Below are positions 25,486-35,494 of a stretch of 64,000 nt of DNA, one piece after another (position 1 is the first letter of the stretch; every line of letters starts with the position of its first letter). Below the pieces are notes generated by a model. The model did no database searches, was not told the DNA's origin, and saw nothing but the letters and a program-made list of their open reading frames with translations. The stretch spans positions 4,526,001-4,590,000 of the forward strand of contig NZ_CP092427.2 of NCBI RefSeq assembly GCF_022374875.2. Reading direction: 5' to 3'. Made by a program: the position numbers and the translations under genes. Source of the stretch: Mycolicibacterium rufum (GTDB taxonomy: Bacteria > Actinomycetota > Actinomycetes > Mycobacteriales > Mycobacteriaceae).

Positions 25486-27324
25486 CTAACCGGGATCGGG
25501 CTGCGGCCGGGGGACTGCCGCGAGCAACCGCCGCGTGTACTCGTCGCGGGGACTGCCGAACACCTCGTCGCTGCTGCCCTGCTCGACGATGCGACCGCGG
25601 TGCATCACCGCGACGTCGTGGGCCAGGTGCTTGACCACCGACAGGTCGTGCGAGACGAACAGGTAGGCGAGCCCGAACCGGTCCTGCAGGTCGAGCAGCA
25701 GGTTGATGATGCCGGCCTGGATGGACACGTCGAGCGCCGACACCGGTTCGTCGAGCGCCAGGATCTTCGGCTGGAGCGCCAGCGCGCGGGCGATGCCGAT
25801 GCGCTGCTTCTGCCCGCCGGAGAACTCGGCGGGGTAGCGCCCGGCGTCCTCGCGACGCAACCCCACCAGGGTGAGCAGCTCGGCCACCCGCGTGTCGATG
25901 GCCGCCTTGTCGGACCCGTTGGCTTGCAAGGGCTCTGCGAGGACATCGAACACCGGCAGTCGCGGGTCCAGCGAGGCGACAGGGTCCTGGAACACCACCT
26001 GCAGGTCGCCGCGCAGGGCCCGTCGGCCGGCGCGGTCCAGCGTGGCGACGTCGGCGCCGAGCACCTCGATGCTGCCGTGTTGCGGGGGAGTCAATCCCAG
26101 GATCTGGTGCAGCGTGGTCGATTTGCCGGATCCCGACTCGCCGACGATGCCCAGGGTGCGGCCCTGGCGCAGCGTCAGGTCGACACCGTCGACCGCGCGC
26201 ACCTCGCCGATTCGGCGGCGCAGCACCACACCCTTGGTCAGCGGGAAGGTCTTCACCAGGTCGCGCACCGCCACCACGACGGGCCGCTCGTCGGCGTCGC
26301 CGGGCGCCGGTGACGGCGTGGTGGACACGCCGTAGATGTCGGCCGCGCTGCGACCGGCGACCTGCTCGTGCCGGATGCAGGCGACCCGATGGTCGGGTTC
26401 GACGGCTTCCAGCGCGGGCTCGGCGGTGCTGCACTCATCGACGGCCAGCGGGCAGCGCGGCGTGAACGGGCAGCCGGCGGGCAGCGCCGCCAGCGACGGG
26501 GGAGCGCCCGGAATCGGTACCAGCCGCGCGCCCTGCGGGGCGTCCAGCCGCGGGACCGAACCGAGAAGCCCTGCGGTGTAAGGCATCCGGCGCTGGGTGT
26601 AGAGGTCGGCGACGGGGGCGGTCTCGACCGCCCGCCCGGCGTACATCACCAGCGCCCGGTCGGCGAATTCCGCGACGACCCCCAGGTCGTGGGTGATGAT
26701 CAGCACGCCGGCGCCGGTGACGTCGCGCGCGGTGCGCAGCACGTCGAGGATCTGGGCCTGCACCGTCACGTCCAGCGCGGTCGTCGGCTCGTCACAGATC
26801 AGCAGGTCGGGATCGTTGGCGATCGCGATGGCGATCACCACCCGCTGCCGTTCGCCGCCGGAGAGCTCGTGCGGGAACGCCCGGGCCCGCTGCGCGGGTT
26901 GGGAGATGCCGACCAGCTCGAGCAGTTCGACGGCGCGGGCGCGCGCCGCGGTGCGGCTCACGTCGCGGTGGTGGATGCGGATCGCCTCGGCGATCTGGTC
27001 GCCCACCGTGTAGACGGGCGTCAGCGACGACATCGGATCCTGGAAGACGGTGCCGATCTTCGCACCCCGCACCCGCGACATCTCGGCGTCCGACCCGGAG
27101 AGCAGTTCCTGACCGTGCAGCCGCACCGATCCGGACACCTCGGCGTACTCGGGCAGCAGCCCGACGACCGCCATCGCGCCGGCCGATTTGCCTGCCCCGG
27201 ACTCGCCGACCAGGGCGACCACCTCGCCGGAGTCGACGTCGTAGTCCAGGCCGCGCACGGCGGCCACCCGTTCGGTGTCGGTGGGGAACGTGACGGTCAG
27301 CCCGCGCACCTCCAGCAGGCTCAT
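25486..27324 (-). CDS. oppD: Oligopeptide ABC transporter, fused double ATP-binding protein
   Basis: A 612-residue protein with two complete nucleotide-binding domains fused in one chain, doing the job of separate OppD and OppF. Domain 1 has Walker [10 protein letters not shown], signature LSGGERQRV and Walker [14 protein letters not shown] Cys-rich segment ([14 protein letters not shown]) near residues 280-295 is typical of Opp ATPases, some of which bind an Fe-S cluster there. Domain 2 has [18 protein letters not shown] and [12 protein letters not shown]. It energises peptide import. Its ATG overlaps the oppC stop by ATGA. Confidence 0.94.
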   Translation of the reverse strand: MSLLEVRGLTVTFPTDTERVAAVRGLDYDVDSGEVVALVGESGAGKSAGAMAVVGLLPEYAEVSGSVRLHGQELLSGSDAEMSRVRGAKIGTVFQDPMSSLTPVYTVGDQIAEAIRIHHRDVSRTAARARAVELLELVGISQPAQRARAFPHELSGGERQRVVIAIAIANDPDLLICDEPTTALDVTVQAQILDVLRTARDVTGAGVLIITHDLGVVAEFADRALVMYAGRAVETAPVADLYTQRRMPYTAGLLGSVPRLDAPQGARLVPIPGAPPSLAALPAGCPFTPRCPLAVDECSTAEPALEAVEPDHRVACIRHEQVAGRSAADIYGVSTTPSPAPGDADERPVVVAVRDLVKTFPLTKGVVLRRRIGEVRAVDGVDLTLRQGRTLGIVGESGSGKSTTLHQILGLTPPQHGSIEVLGADVATLDRAGRRALRGDLQVVFQDPVASLDPRLPVFDVLAEPLQANGSDKAAIDTRVAELLTLVGLRREDAGRYPAEFSGGQKQRIGIARALALQPKILALDEPVSALDVSIQAGIINLLLDLQDRFGLAYLFVSHDLSVVKHLAHDVAVMHRGRIVEQGSSDEVFGSPRDEYTRRLLAAVPRPQPDPG

Positions 27325-28211
27325 CGGCGTGCCTTCCGCCGCCGGGCCGGCCGCACGCCGGGGTCCAGCGCGTCGCGCAGCGCGTCACCGATCAGGTTGG
27401 CGCACAGCACGATCAGCACCAGCACCCCGGCGGGGAACAGGAACACCCACGGGAACGTCGTCACCGAACCGGTGCCGGCCGCGATCAGCGTGCCCAGGGA
27501 CACGTCGGGCGGCTGCACGCCGAAACCGAGGAAGCTGAGCCCGGTCTCGGCGAGGATGGCGACCCCGACGTTGAGGGTGGTGTCGATGATCAGGATGGAC
27601 GCCACGTTGGGCACGATGTGGCGGGCGATGATCCGCCGGTTGCTGACGCCCATATAGCGTGCGGCCGCGACGTATTCGCGATCGCGCAGGCTCATCGTCA
27701 ACCCCCGCACCATGCGGGAGCTGATCATCCAGCTGAACGCGGCGAGCAGCACGATCAGCCAGATCACGGTGCCGCTGCCGCGGGTGCTCGGCGTGACGAT
27801 CGCGATCAGGATGAAGCCCGGCACGACGAGCAGCAGGTCGACCAACCACATCAGCACGGTGTCGCGCCAGCCGCCGAAGTACCCGGCGACCGCCCCCACC
27901 GTCGCGGCCACCAGCGTCGAGATCACCGCGACACAGACGCCGATGATCAGCGACTTCTGCATGCCGCGCAGCGTCTGCGCGAGCAGATCCTGGCCCAAGG
28001 CGTTGGTGCCGAACCAGTGCTGCGGCGAGGGCGGCTGCTGCAGCGCGTAGTAGTCGAGATCGGTGTAGGAGTAGGGCAGCAGCGGCGGCAGGGCCCAGCA
28101 CCCGACGAACAGCACGACCAGGACCACCATCGACACCATCGCCGGCCGGTTGGCGCGGAACCGGCGCCACACCAGCGTGCGTCGGGTCACGAACTGCGGC
28201 GGCGTGGTCAC
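27321..28211 (-). CDS. oppC: Oligopeptide ABC transporter permease
   Basis: A 296-residue inner-membrane permease of the DppC/OppC type. It has an N-terminal cytoplasmic stretch, one TM helix ([20 protein letters not shown]), then the conserved permease core with the EAA-type loop ([24 protein letters not shown]). The GTG start shares GTGA with the oppB stop, so the two permeases are translationally coupled, consistent with equal stoichiometry in the OppBC channel. Confidence 0.93.
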   Translation of the reverse strand: MTTPPQFVTRRTLVWRRFRANRPAMVSMVVLVVLFVGCWALPPLLPYSYTDLDYYALQQPPSPQHWFGTNALGQDLLAQTLRGMQKSLIIGVCVAVISTLVAATVGAVAGYFGGWRDTVLMWLVDLLLVVPGFILIAIVTPSTRGSGTVIWLIVLLAAFSWMISSRMVRGLTMSLRDREYVAAARYMGVSNRRIIARHIVPNVASILIIDTTLNVGVAILAETGLSFLGFGVQPPDVSLGTLIAAGTGSVTTFPWVFLFPAGVLVLIVLCANLIGDALRDALDPGVRPARRRKARR

Positions 28212-29185
28212 GACACCCGCACCCGCGGATCGAGGGCGGCGTAGATGACGTCCGAGAGCAGCCCGCCGAGCAGAATCGTGGTGCCGGAGAACACGGTGAA
28301 CGCGACCACGATGTTGGTGTCCTGGGCCGCGATGCCCTGCACGAACCACTCGCCCATGCCGTGCCAGCCGAAGATCTTCTCGACGAACACCGCGCCGGTG
28401 ACCAGGCCGCTGATGCCGTAGGCGAACAGGGTGGCCATCGGGATCAGCGCTGTGCGCAGCCCATGCCGGAACAGCGCCTGGCGGCGCGTCAGCCCCTTGG
28501 CCCGGGCGGTGCGGATGAAGTCCTGCCCCAGCACGTCGAGCATCGCGTTGCGCTGATAGCGACTGAAGCCGGCGATAGAGGCCAGCGCCAGCGTCGCGGT
28601 CGGCAGCACCAGATGCTGCAGCCGGTCCACGAACTGATTCCACGCGCCTCCGACCGCGTCCGAGGACGTCTCACCCGTGTACTCGAACACCTGCACGCCG
28701 AGCACCGAGTTCACCTTGAGGGCGCCCAGGATCAGCAGGTTGGCGACCACGAACGTGGGCGCGCTGATCACCAGCAGCGACAGCACGGTGATCACCCGGT
28801 CGGACAACCGGTACTGCCGGACCGCGCCCCAGGCGCCCACCACGACGCCGATGACCGTGCCGAGCACCGAGCCGATCACGACCAGCCGCAGGCTCACCCC
28901 GACGCGCCGCCACAGCTCGTCGGTGACGGGCTGGCCGGTGACGGTGGTGCCGAAGTCGCCGCGCACCGCACCGGACACCCACTGCGCGTACCGCAGCGGG
29001 ATCGGCTGATCGAGGCCGAGTTCGGCGGCCTTGGCGTCGATCACCGCCTGCGGCGGGCGGGGGTTGCGCTCGAGCAGGCTGTCGAGCGGGTGGAAGGTCA
29101 GCGATGTCAGGCTGAACGCCAGGAACGACGCCAGTCCCAGCAGCACCAGATAGTTGAGCAGCCGTCGCCCGAGGAAACGGGTCAT
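28208..29185 (-). CDS. oppB: Oligopeptide ABC transporter permease
   Basis: A 325-residue permease, first gene of the opp operon in transcription order (oppB, oppC, oppD, oppA). It has an N-terminal TM (LLNYLVLLGLASFLAFSLTSL), the OppB extracellular loop (AVIDAKAAELGLDQPIPLRYAQWV) and an EAA-loop (GQDFIRTARAKGLTRRQALFRHGL). The ATG at 29185 gives the expected short N terminus. A 73-bp gap separates it from the DUF5666 gene upstream on the same strand. Confidence 0.93.
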   Translation of the reverse strand: MTRFLGRRLLNYLVLLGLASFLAFSLTSLTFHPLDSLLERNPRPPQAVIDAKAAELGLDQPIPLRYAQWVSGAVRGDFGTTVTGQPVTDELWRRVGVSLRLVVIGSVLGTVIGVVVGAWGAVRQYRLSDRVITVLSLLVISAPTFVVANLLILGALKVNSVLGVQVFEYTGETSSDAVGGAWNQFVDRLQHLVLPTATLALASIAGFSRYQRNAMLDVLGQDFIRTARAKGLTRRQALFRHGLRTALIPMATLFAYGISGLVTGAVFVEKIFGWHGMGEWFVQGIAAQDTNIVVAFTVFSGTTILLGGLLSDVIYAALDPRVRVS

Positions 29186-29258
29186 CCGGCGGGTCCGCCT
29201 CGGCGCTGCATGCGCACAGGGTAGGAGATGTGACCCCCGGTCAGCGCGCCGATGCCCG

Positions 29259-29831
29259 TCAGCGCGGCGCGGCGGCCCCCATCGGACCTGCGACCCCGGG
29301 CATGCCGGGAGCCTCCCGCGGGTCGACGAGCTGGGTGATCCGCACCCCACCACCCTTCCCGTCACGGACCGCGCGGATCGTCACCTGCTCGTCCACGGCC
29401 GGTGCCCGCAGCGCGGCGTCGATCCCGTACTGCTGAGTGAAACCGTCGGCGCTGCGCACCGTCACCGACCCCGGCGACACGGCCGTCACCGTGCCGGTCT
29501 GGATCATCAGTGTGGTGAAGCCGCCCTGGACGGCCGGGACGACGAACTCTCCGTGCAGCGCCGGGCCGCGCGTCTCGCCGGGCGCGCCCTGCCCGTCCGG
29601 CGGTGGTCCGCCCGGCCCGCCGAACCCGGGCGGGCCGAATGCGTGGCTGCCCATCGGGCCCGCGCCGTGCGCCGACTGCCCGGTCGCCGCGTAGATCGCG
29701 GCGCCGCCCAGGCCCGCGATCACCGCCGCGATGCCCACCGCCACCGCGGTCTCGCGCGCTCCCCACCGGCGAGGCGCAGGGGTGGCGGCGCCCCACACGG
29801 CGTCGTCGAAGCTCACCTGATCGGTACTCAT
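29259..29831 (-). CDS. DUF5666-like single-pass membrane protein
   Basis: A 190-residue protein. One TM helix lies at about residues 28-50 (TAVAVGIAAVIAGLGGAAIYAA), followed by a Gly/Pro-rich extracytoplasmic linker (FGPPGFGGPGGPPPDGQG). The C-terminal beta-barrel-like domain (about 90-175: GGFTTLMIQTGTVTAVSPGSVTVRSADGF) resembles DUF5666. It is transcribed divergently from the response regulator gene across an inverted repeat, suggesting that it is a target of that two-component system or part of its sensing. The function is unknown. ATG 29831 (MSTDQ) is chosen over an in-frame Met 9 nt upstream. Confidence 0.78.
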   Translation of the reverse strand: MSTDQVSFDDAVWGAATPAPRRWGARETAVAVGIAAVIAGLGGAAIYAATGQSAHGAGPMGSHAFGPPGFGGPGGPPPDGQGAPGETRGPALHGEFVVPAVQGGFTTLMIQTGTVTAVSPGSVTVRSADGFTQQYGIDAALRAPAVDEQVTIRAVRDGKGGGVRITQLVDPREAPGMPGVAGPMGAAAPR

Positions 29832-29860
29832 GCCGACCACGATGACGGCCGAAGATGTGT

Positions 29861-29890
29861 GCGCGCTGTGCGTGTGCTCTCACAGCGCGC
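29861..29890. promoter_or_regulatory. 10-bp perfect inverted repeat between divergent genes
   Basis: GCGCGCTGTG, ten spacer bases, then CACAGCGCGC. It lies in the 109-bp gap between the DUF5666 gene and the response regulator gene, about 50 bp from the regulator start. It is a candidate operator for the two-component system or another regulator. Confidence 0.6.
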
Positions 29891-29940
29891 GCATAGGGAC
29901 GGCACAGTCGGCACCAAGCGCGAGCGCCCATACTGGGTCG

Positions 29941-30708
29941 GTGGCCAATCCCCTGAATATCGGAGATACCGGGGCCACCGGGACCGACACCGCCCGGGTG
30001 GCGATGCGCCGGGCCGACGGCAGCCCGGTACACGTGCTCGTCGTCGACGACGAACCGGTGCTGGCCGAACTCGTGTCGATGGCGCTGCGCTACGAGGGCT
30101 GGGACATCTCCACCGCCGGCGACGGCGCCACGGCGATCGCCCTGGCCAAGGACAATCCGCCCGACGTCGTGGTGCTCGACGTGATGCTGCCCGACATGAG
30201 CGGGCTGGACGTGCTGCACCAGCTGCGCCGCCAGATTCCCGGGCTGCCGCTGCTGCTGCTCACCGCCAAGGACTCGGTCGAGGACCGGATCGCCGGACTG
30301 ACCGCGGGCGGCGACGACTACGTCACCAAACCGTTCAGCATCGAAGAGGTGGTGCTGCGGCTGCGGGCGCTGCTGCGCCGCACCGGAGTCAGCACCGAGT
30401 CCGGCGGCGCGCAGATCGTCGTCGGCGACCTGGTGCTCGACGAGGACAGCCACGAGGTCACCCGCGCCGGGGACGTCATCACGCTCACCGCGACGGAATT
30501 CGAGCTGCTGCGGTTCATGATGCGCAACGCCAAGCGGGTGCTGAGCAAGGCCCAGATCCTCGACCGGGTGTGGAGCTACGACTTCGGCGGGCGCTCCAAC
30601 ATCGTCGAACTCTACGTGTCGTACCTGCGCAAGAAGATCGACAGCGGCCGCGAGCCGATGATCCACACGCTGCGCGGCGCCGGGTATGTCCTCAAGCCCG
30701 CGCGCTGA
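29941..30708 (+). CDS. OmpR/PhoB-family response regulator, TrcR-like
   Basis: A 255-residue regulator. The receiver domain occupies about residues 30-150, with phosphoacceptor Asp80 (VVVLDVMLPD), acidic pocket Asp36-Asp37 (VVDDEP) and Lys in YVTKPF. The C-terminal winged-helix domain runs about 160-255 (LTATEFELLRFMMRN, FGGRSNIVELYVSYLRKKID, IHTLRGAGYVL). The lead-in RRADGSPVHVLVVDDEP and the DNA-binding part resemble M. tuberculosis TrcR as I recall it, so TrcR-like is a reasonable label but not proven orthology. CATACT (29930-29935) upstream of GTG suggests a leaderless start. It overlaps the sensor kinase gene by 23 nt. Confidence 0.87.
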   Translation: MANPLNIGDTGATGTDTARVAMRRADGSPVHVLVVDDEPVLAELVSMALRYEGWDISTAGDGATAIALAKDNPPDVVVLDVMLPDMSGLDVLHQLRRQIPGLPLLLLTAKDSVEDRIAGLTAGGDDYVTKPFSIEEVVLRLRALLRRTGVSTESGGAQIVVGDLVLDEDSHEVTRAGDVITLTATEFELLRFMMRNAKRVLSKAQILDRVWSYDFGGRSNIVELYVSYLRKKIDSGREPMIHTLRGAGYVLKPAR

Positions 30709-32290
30709 GCGGTCGCGCCTGCGCGTGGTCGTCTCCCCGCGCAGCTGGTCGTTGCGCGCCCGGCTGCTCGCCACCCAGGTGGTCCTGCTGGCCGTCGTGT
30801 GCGCCGGCATCGGCCTGGCGACCGAGTTCGCTCTGCAGCGCTTCCTGATGAACCAGCTCGACGAACGGGTGGTCGAGGCGGGCAGGCGCTCGACGGTGAT
30901 CTTCGAATTCGGGCCGCCCCCGCCGCCCGAGATCGGGCCGCCCGAGGTGATGACCTCCTCACCCGAACCCCGGCCCCCGCGCCGTGCGATCTTCCGCGAC
31001 GACGAGGGGCCCGGCCCGGAGTTCCTCAACGCTCCCGGGCAGGCCATCCTGACCGTCGGCGCCGTCGTCGCGGGCGGAAAGGTGCTCGACGCCGGGATGA
31101 TCACCTCCGACGGCGCCCGGGCCGAGATCCCGGCGGACGCGGCCGAACAACTCGCCACGCTGCCCGCCGACGAACGGCCCGAGACCGTGGATCTCGACGG
31201 TCTGGGCCGTTACCGGGTGGTGAGCTTCCCCGCGCACCGCCCCGGACAGGCCGTCGTCGCCGGGCTGCCCACCAGCGACGTCGACGACACCATGCTGTGG
31301 GTGGCGGCGATCTTCGGCATCGTCGCCGGGGTCGCGCTCCTCGGCGCCGGCACGGCCGGGGTGGTGATCATCCGTCGCCAGCTCGCCCCGCTGGCGCGCG
31401 TCTCGGCCGCCGCGCAGCAGGTCGCCGACCTCGAACTCGACCGCGGTGAGGTGCGGTTGCCGACCCCGATCGTCAAGGTCGACCCCGCCGCGGCCCACAC
31501 CGAGGTCGGGCAGCTCGGCTCCGCGCTGAACCGCATGCTCGATCGCATCGCCGGCGCGTTGTCGGCGCGGCACGCCAGCGAGACCCGGGTCCGCCAGTTC
31601 GTCGCCGACGCCAGCCACGAACTGCGCACCCCACTGGCGGCGATCCGCGGCTACACCGAGCTCGCGCAGCGCAAGCACGACGAGCTGCCCGACGACGTCG
31701 CGCACGCGATGAGCCGCGTCGAATCGGAGACGGAGCGGATGACCCGGCTGGTGGAGGACATGCTGCTGCTGGCCCGTCTGGACACCGGGCGCCCGCTGGA
31801 GCGCGAGCCCGTCGACCTGACCCGGCTGGTCGTCGATGCGGTCAGCGACGCGCACATCGCGGGCCCGGACCACATCTGGGAACTCGACCTGCCCGACGAG
31901 CCGGTCGCCGTGCCCGGTGACGAGGCGCGGCTGCACCAGGTCGCGGCCAACCTGCTGGCCAACGCCCGCACGCACACCCCGCCGGGCACGTCGGTGACGA
32001 CGTCGCTGACCGTCGACGCCCGGGGTGACGCGGTGCTGACCGTCCTCGACGACGGCCCGGGCATCCCGGTGTGGCTGCAGCCGGAGGTGTTCGAGCGCTT
32101 CGCCCGCGGCGACTCCTCGCGATCCCGCCGGGGCGGCAGCACCGGGCTGGGGCTGGCCATCGTCGCCGCGGTGGTGCGGGCGCACGGGGGGACGATCGTC
32201 GTGCACAGTGTGCCGGGCCGGACGGAGTTCGTGGTCACCCTGCCCGGGGATTCACAGCCAAGGCACAGCGGAGGCCCATCGAACGCCTAG
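30686..32290 (+). CDS. Sensor histidine kinase, HAMP-containing, partner of TrcR-like regulator
   Basis: A 534-residue membrane kinase. TM1 lies at about residues 25-45. An extracytoplasmic sensor region follows, containing a Pro-rich segment (GPPPPPEIGPPEV), then TM2 at about 205-230 and HAMP. The H-box is FVADASHELRTPLAAIRG (phosphoaccepting His about 310). The ATPase domain has N-box LLANARTHTP, DDGPGI and GGSTGLGLAIV. The ATG at 30686 lies inside the regulator gene; GTG 30725 is an alternative that would leave a 16-nt gap. It probably senses envelope or surface conditions and controls the neighbouring glycosyltransferase operon and DUF5666 gene, which is inference from position. Confidence 0.88.
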   Translation: MSSSPRAERSRLRVVVSPRSWSLRARLLATQVVLLAVVCAGIGLATEFALQRFLMNQLDERVVEAGRRSTVIFEFGPPPPPEIGPPEVMTSSPEPRPPRRAIFRDDEGPGPEFLNAPGQAILTVGAVVAGGKVLDAGMITSDGARAEIPADAAEQLATLPADERPETVDLDGLGRYRVVSFPAHRPGQAVVAGLPTSDVDDTMLWVAAIFGIVAGVALLGAGTAGVVIIRRQLAPLARVSAAAQQVADLELDRGEVRLPTPIVKVDPAAAHTEVGQLGSALNRMLDRIAGALSARHASETRVRQFVADASHELRTPLAAIRGYTELAQRKHDELPDDVAHAMSRVESETERMTRLVEDMLLLARLDTGRPLEREPVDLTRLVVDAVSDAHIAGPDHIWELDLPDEPVAVPGDEARLHQVAANLLANARTHTPPGTSVTTSLTVDARGDAVLTVLDDGPGIPVWLQPEVFERFARGDSSRSRRGGSTGLGLAIVAAVVRAHGGTIVVHSVPGRTEFVVTLPGDSQPRHSGGPSNA

Positions 32291-32324
32291 CGGAGCCGCC
32301 GATGATCGAGCGGTGACCTTGCTG

Positions 32325-34184
32325 ATGTCGGCCGAGCAGACGCAAAATCGGCCGATTCGGCCCCGAATTACCCGAGTTCGTGTCTGGTCGCCGGCCCTGG
32401 CGGCTTTGCTGGTGGGCACCGCGGTGCTGTACCTGTGGGGCCTCGGCGCCTCGAAATGGGCGAACGCGTTCTACGCCGCCGCGGTGCAGGCCGGTTCCAG
32501 CGACGCCACCGCGATGCTGTTCGGATCCAGTGACGCGGCGAACGCCATCACCGTCGACAAGACTCCGGCGGCGTTGTGGGTGATGGACGTCTCGGCACGG
32601 CTGTTCGGCTTCAACCCGTGGAGCATGCTGGTGCCGCAGGCGCTGATGGGCGTGGCCGCGGTGGGCCTGATCTACGCCGGGGTGAGCCGGCTGCTGGGGC
32701 CGGGGGCCGGACTGCTCGCGGGCACGATCCTCGCGCTGACTCCGGTGGCGGCGCTGATGTTCCGCTTCAACAATCCCGACGCGCTGCTGGTGCTGATGCT
32801 GGTGGCCGCCGCCTACTGCACCCAGCGCGCGTGCGAGAAGGACGCCAGCCGGTGGTGGCTGGTGGCGGCCGGCGCGGCCGTCGGCGTCGGCTTCCTGGCC
32901 AAGATGCTGCAGGCGCTGCTCGTGCTGCCTGCGCTGGGCGGGGCGTACCTGCTCGCCGGGCACCGGCCGCTGCGCCGCCGCCTTCTCGACACCGCCCTCG
33001 CGGGCGTCGCGGTCGTGGTGTCGGCGGGCTGGTACGTCGCGCTCGTCGAGCTGTGGCCCGCGTCGGCACGGCCCTACATCGGCGGCTCGCAGCACAACAG
33101 CGTCGTCGAACTGGCCCTGGGCTACAACGGCGTCGGGCGCCTCACCGGCAACGAGCCGGGCGGGCTGGGCAACCTCAACCACGACGTCGGGTGGGGCCGG
33201 CTGCTCGGCTACGGGATGGGCGCCGACATCGGCTGGCTGCTGCCCGCCGCCGTGATCTGCATCGTTGCCGGCTTCGCGCTGACCTGGCGATCGCCCCGTA
33301 CCGATCCGGTCCGCGCGGCGCTGACGCTGTGGGGTGGGTGGCTGGCCGTCACCGCCGCGGTGTTCAGCTTCATGAACGGCATCGTGCACCCGTACTACAC
33401 CGTGGCGCTCGCCCCGGCCATCGCCGCCGGCATCGGCATCGGCGCAACCCTGTTGTGGCGCAGGCGCACCGACATCCACGCAGCGACAGCACTGGCGGGC
33501 ACGGTCGTCGTCACCGTGGTGCTGGCGGCGCAACTGCTGTCCCGCACCGTGGACTGGCTGCCGTGGCTGCGGGCTACCGTCGCGGTCGGCGGCGTCGGGG
33601 CCGCGGCCCTGATCCTCGTCGCAAGCCGGCTCGGCCCGGTCGCCGCTCGCGTCGTCGCCGGGGTGGCGGTCGCGTCGTGTCTGGCCGCGCCCGCCGCGTA
33701 TTCGGTTGCCACCGCGGCTATCCCGCACAGCGGCGCGATCCCGTCGGTGGGCCCGGCCGGTGGCGGCGGCTTCGCCTTCGGTGGCCTGCTGAGCTCACCC
33801 ACACCGCGGCTCGACCTGATCAGGGTGCTCGCCGCCGACGCCGACCGGTTCAGCTGGGTGGCCGCGGTGGTCGGCTCGAACAACGCCGCCGGCTACCAAT
33901 TGGCCACCGGTGCACCGGTGATGGCGGTGGGCGGATTCAACGGCACCGACCCGTCACCGACACTCGACGAGTTCGTCCGCGCCGTCGACGAGGGCAGGAT
34001 CCACTACTTCATCCAGGGCCGGGTGATGACGATGGGACGGGCACCGCAGAGCGGGTCGACGGAGTCCGTGGCGATCCGGGACTGGGTCGACGCGCACTTC
34101 CCGGCGCAGACCGTCGACGGCACCGTCATCTACGACCTGACGGCCCCCATCTCACAGCCGGCGCATAGCTCGGGCCAACGATGA
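32325..34184 (+). CDS. GT39/ArnT-like polytopic glycosyltransferase, copy 1
   Basis: A 619-residue polytopic membrane protein of the ArnT/PMT-like GT-C fold. About 11-12 TM helices are visible, the first extracytoplasmic loop holds the WANAFYAAAV segment, and the FFNNPDALL-type motif appears as FRFNNPDALLVL. The C-terminal extracytoplasmic domain (about 480-610) ends VDGTVIYDL. Such enzymes transfer a sugar from a polyprenyl-phosphate carrier to a lipid or protein outside the membrane. It overlaps the next gene by ATGA. GTG at 32313 is an alternative start. It is clearly paralogous to the third gene of the operon, but has Ala where that copy has Asp51 in WANDFY. Confidence 0.87.
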   Translation: MSAEQTQNRPIRPRITRVRVWSPALAALLVGTAVLYLWGLGASKWANAFYAAAVQAGSSDATAMLFGSSDAANAITVDKTPAALWVMDVSARLFGFNPWSMLVPQALMGVAAVGLIYAGVSRLLGPGAGLLAGTILALTPVAALMFRFNNPDALLVLMLVAAAYCTQRACEKDASRWWLVAAGAAVGVGFLAKMLQALLVLPALGGAYLLAGHRPLRRRLLDTALAGVAVVVSAGWYVALVELWPASARPYIGGSQHNSVVELALGYNGVGRLTGNEPGGLGNLNHDVGWGRLLGYGMGADIGWLLPAAVICIVAGFALTWRSPRTDPVRAALTLWGGWLAVTAAVFSFMNGIVHPYYTVALAPAIAAGIGIGATLLWRRRTDIHAATALAGTVVVTVVLAAQLLSRTVDWLPWLRATVAVGGVGAAALILVASRLGPVAARVVAGVAVASCLAAPAAYSVATAAIPHSGAIPSVGPAGGGGFAFGGLLSSPTPRLDLIRVLAADADRFSWVAAVVGSNNAAGYQLATGAPVMAVGGFNGTDPSPTLDEFVRAVDEGRIHYFIQGRVMTMGRAPQSGSTESVAIRDWVDAHFPAQTVDGTVIYDLTAPISQPAHSSGQR

Positions 34185-35494
34185 GCACACCTGCGCGGCC
34201 GACGATGGACGCCATGACAGACATCGAGCTCGTGGCCGAAACGCGTTGCCGCCGAATCCCAGTCGAACGGCGTCCCCATGCCGCACGCACCGCGCGGGCC
34301 ACCGGGGCGCCCGTGCTGGACGTCGTCGTGCCCGTCTACAACGAGCAGGCGGCGCTGGCGGCGTCGGTGCACCGGCTGCACCGCTACCTGCGTGAGGCGG
34401 TGCCCTTCCCGGCGCGCATCACGATCGCCGACAACGCCAGCACCGACGACACGCCGCGCATCGCCGCGGCGCTGGCCGCCGAACTGACCGACGTGCGGGT
34501 GGTACGGCTCGAGCAGAAGGGCCGCGGCCGGGCGCTGCACCATGTCTGGTCGACCTCGGACGCGGCGGTGCTGGTCTACACCGACGTGGACCTCTCGACC
34601 GACCTCGCGGCGCTGGGTCCCCTGGTGGCTCCGCTCATCTCGGGACACTCCGACCTGGCGATCGGCACCCGGCTGGCGCGCGGGGCGCAGGTGACCCGCG
34701 GCCCGAAGCGCGAGATCATCTCCCGCTGCTACAACTTCATCCTCAAGTCCACGCTGTCGGCCGGGTTCTCCGACGCGCAGTGCGGCTTCAAGGCCATCCG
34801 GGCCGACGTGGCCGCCCGGCTGCTGCCGCACGTCGAGGACACCGGATGGTTCTTCGACACCGAACTGCTGGTGCTCGCCGAGCGCAGCGGACTGCGCATC
34901 CACGAGGTGCCCGTCGACTGGGTCGACGATCCCGACAGCCGTGTCGACATCGTCGCCACCGCGGCGGCCGACCTGCGCGGGATCGGCCGGCTGTTGCGCG
35001 GTTTCGCGACCGGCGCGATCCCGGTGAACACCATTGCCGCGCAACTGGGTTCGTCGCGCCACTCCGCGGCCCCCAGCTCGCTGCTGCGGCAGGTGGTGCG
35101 CTTCGGCGCGGTGGGCGTCGCCTCCACCGCGGCCTACGTGCTGCTGTTCGTGGTGCTGCAGGGCGTCGTGGGCGCCCAGCTCGCGAATCTGTTCGCGCTG
35201 CTGCTCACCGCGATCGGGAACACCGCCGCCAACCGGCGCTTCACGTTCGGGGTCGCCGGGCGCGCCCGGCTGGCCCGGCACCATTTCGAGGGGCTGATCG
35301 TCTTCGGCATCGCCCTGGCCATCACCAGCGGTGCCCTGAGCCTGCTGCACGTCACCGCTGCGGCACCACACCGCATGGTCGAGCTCGCCGTGCTCATCGC
35401 GGCCAATCTGCTCGCCACCGTGGTCCGCTTCGTCCTGCTGCGCGGCTGGGTCTTCCACCCGCGCCGCACCGTCACCGAAGGAATCGCCCGATGA
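34181..35494 (+). CDS. Fusion of polyprenyl-phosphate GT2 glycosyltransferase and GtrA domain
   Basis: A 437-residue two-domain protein. Residues about 45-285 are a GT2 transferase of the dolichol-phosphate-sugar synthase type (VVVPVYNEQAAL, DNASTDDT, YTDVDLSTDL, DAQCGFKAIRADVA). Residues about 305-430 form a GtrA-like four-helix membrane domain (RFGAVGVASTAAYVLLFVVL, GNTAANRRFTFG). Together they would make and perhaps flip polyprenyl-phosphate-sugar, the donor needed by the flanking ArnT-like enzymes. It overlaps both neighbours by ATGA, so the three genes form one translationally coupled unit. Confidence 0.9.
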   Translation: MSTPARPTMDAMTDIELVAETRCRRIPVERRPHAARTARATGAPVLDVVVPVYNEQAALAASVHRLHRYLREAVPFPARITIADNASTDDTPRIAAALAAELTDVRVVRLEQKGRGRALHHVWSTSDAAVLVYTDVDLSTDLAALGPLVAPLISGHSDLAIGTRLARGAQVTRGPKREIISRCYNFILKSTLSAGFSDAQCGFKAIRADVAARLLPHVEDTGWFFDTELLVLAERSGLRIHEVPVDWVDDPDSRVDIVATAAADLRGIGRLLRGFATGAIPVNTIAAQLGSSRHSAAPSSLLRQVVRFGAVGVASTAAYVLLFVVLQGVVGAQLANLFALLLTAIGNTAANRRFTFGVAGRARLARHHFEGLIVFGIALAITSGALSLLHVTAAAPHRMVELAVLIAANLLATVVRFVLLRGWVFHPRRTVTEGIAR

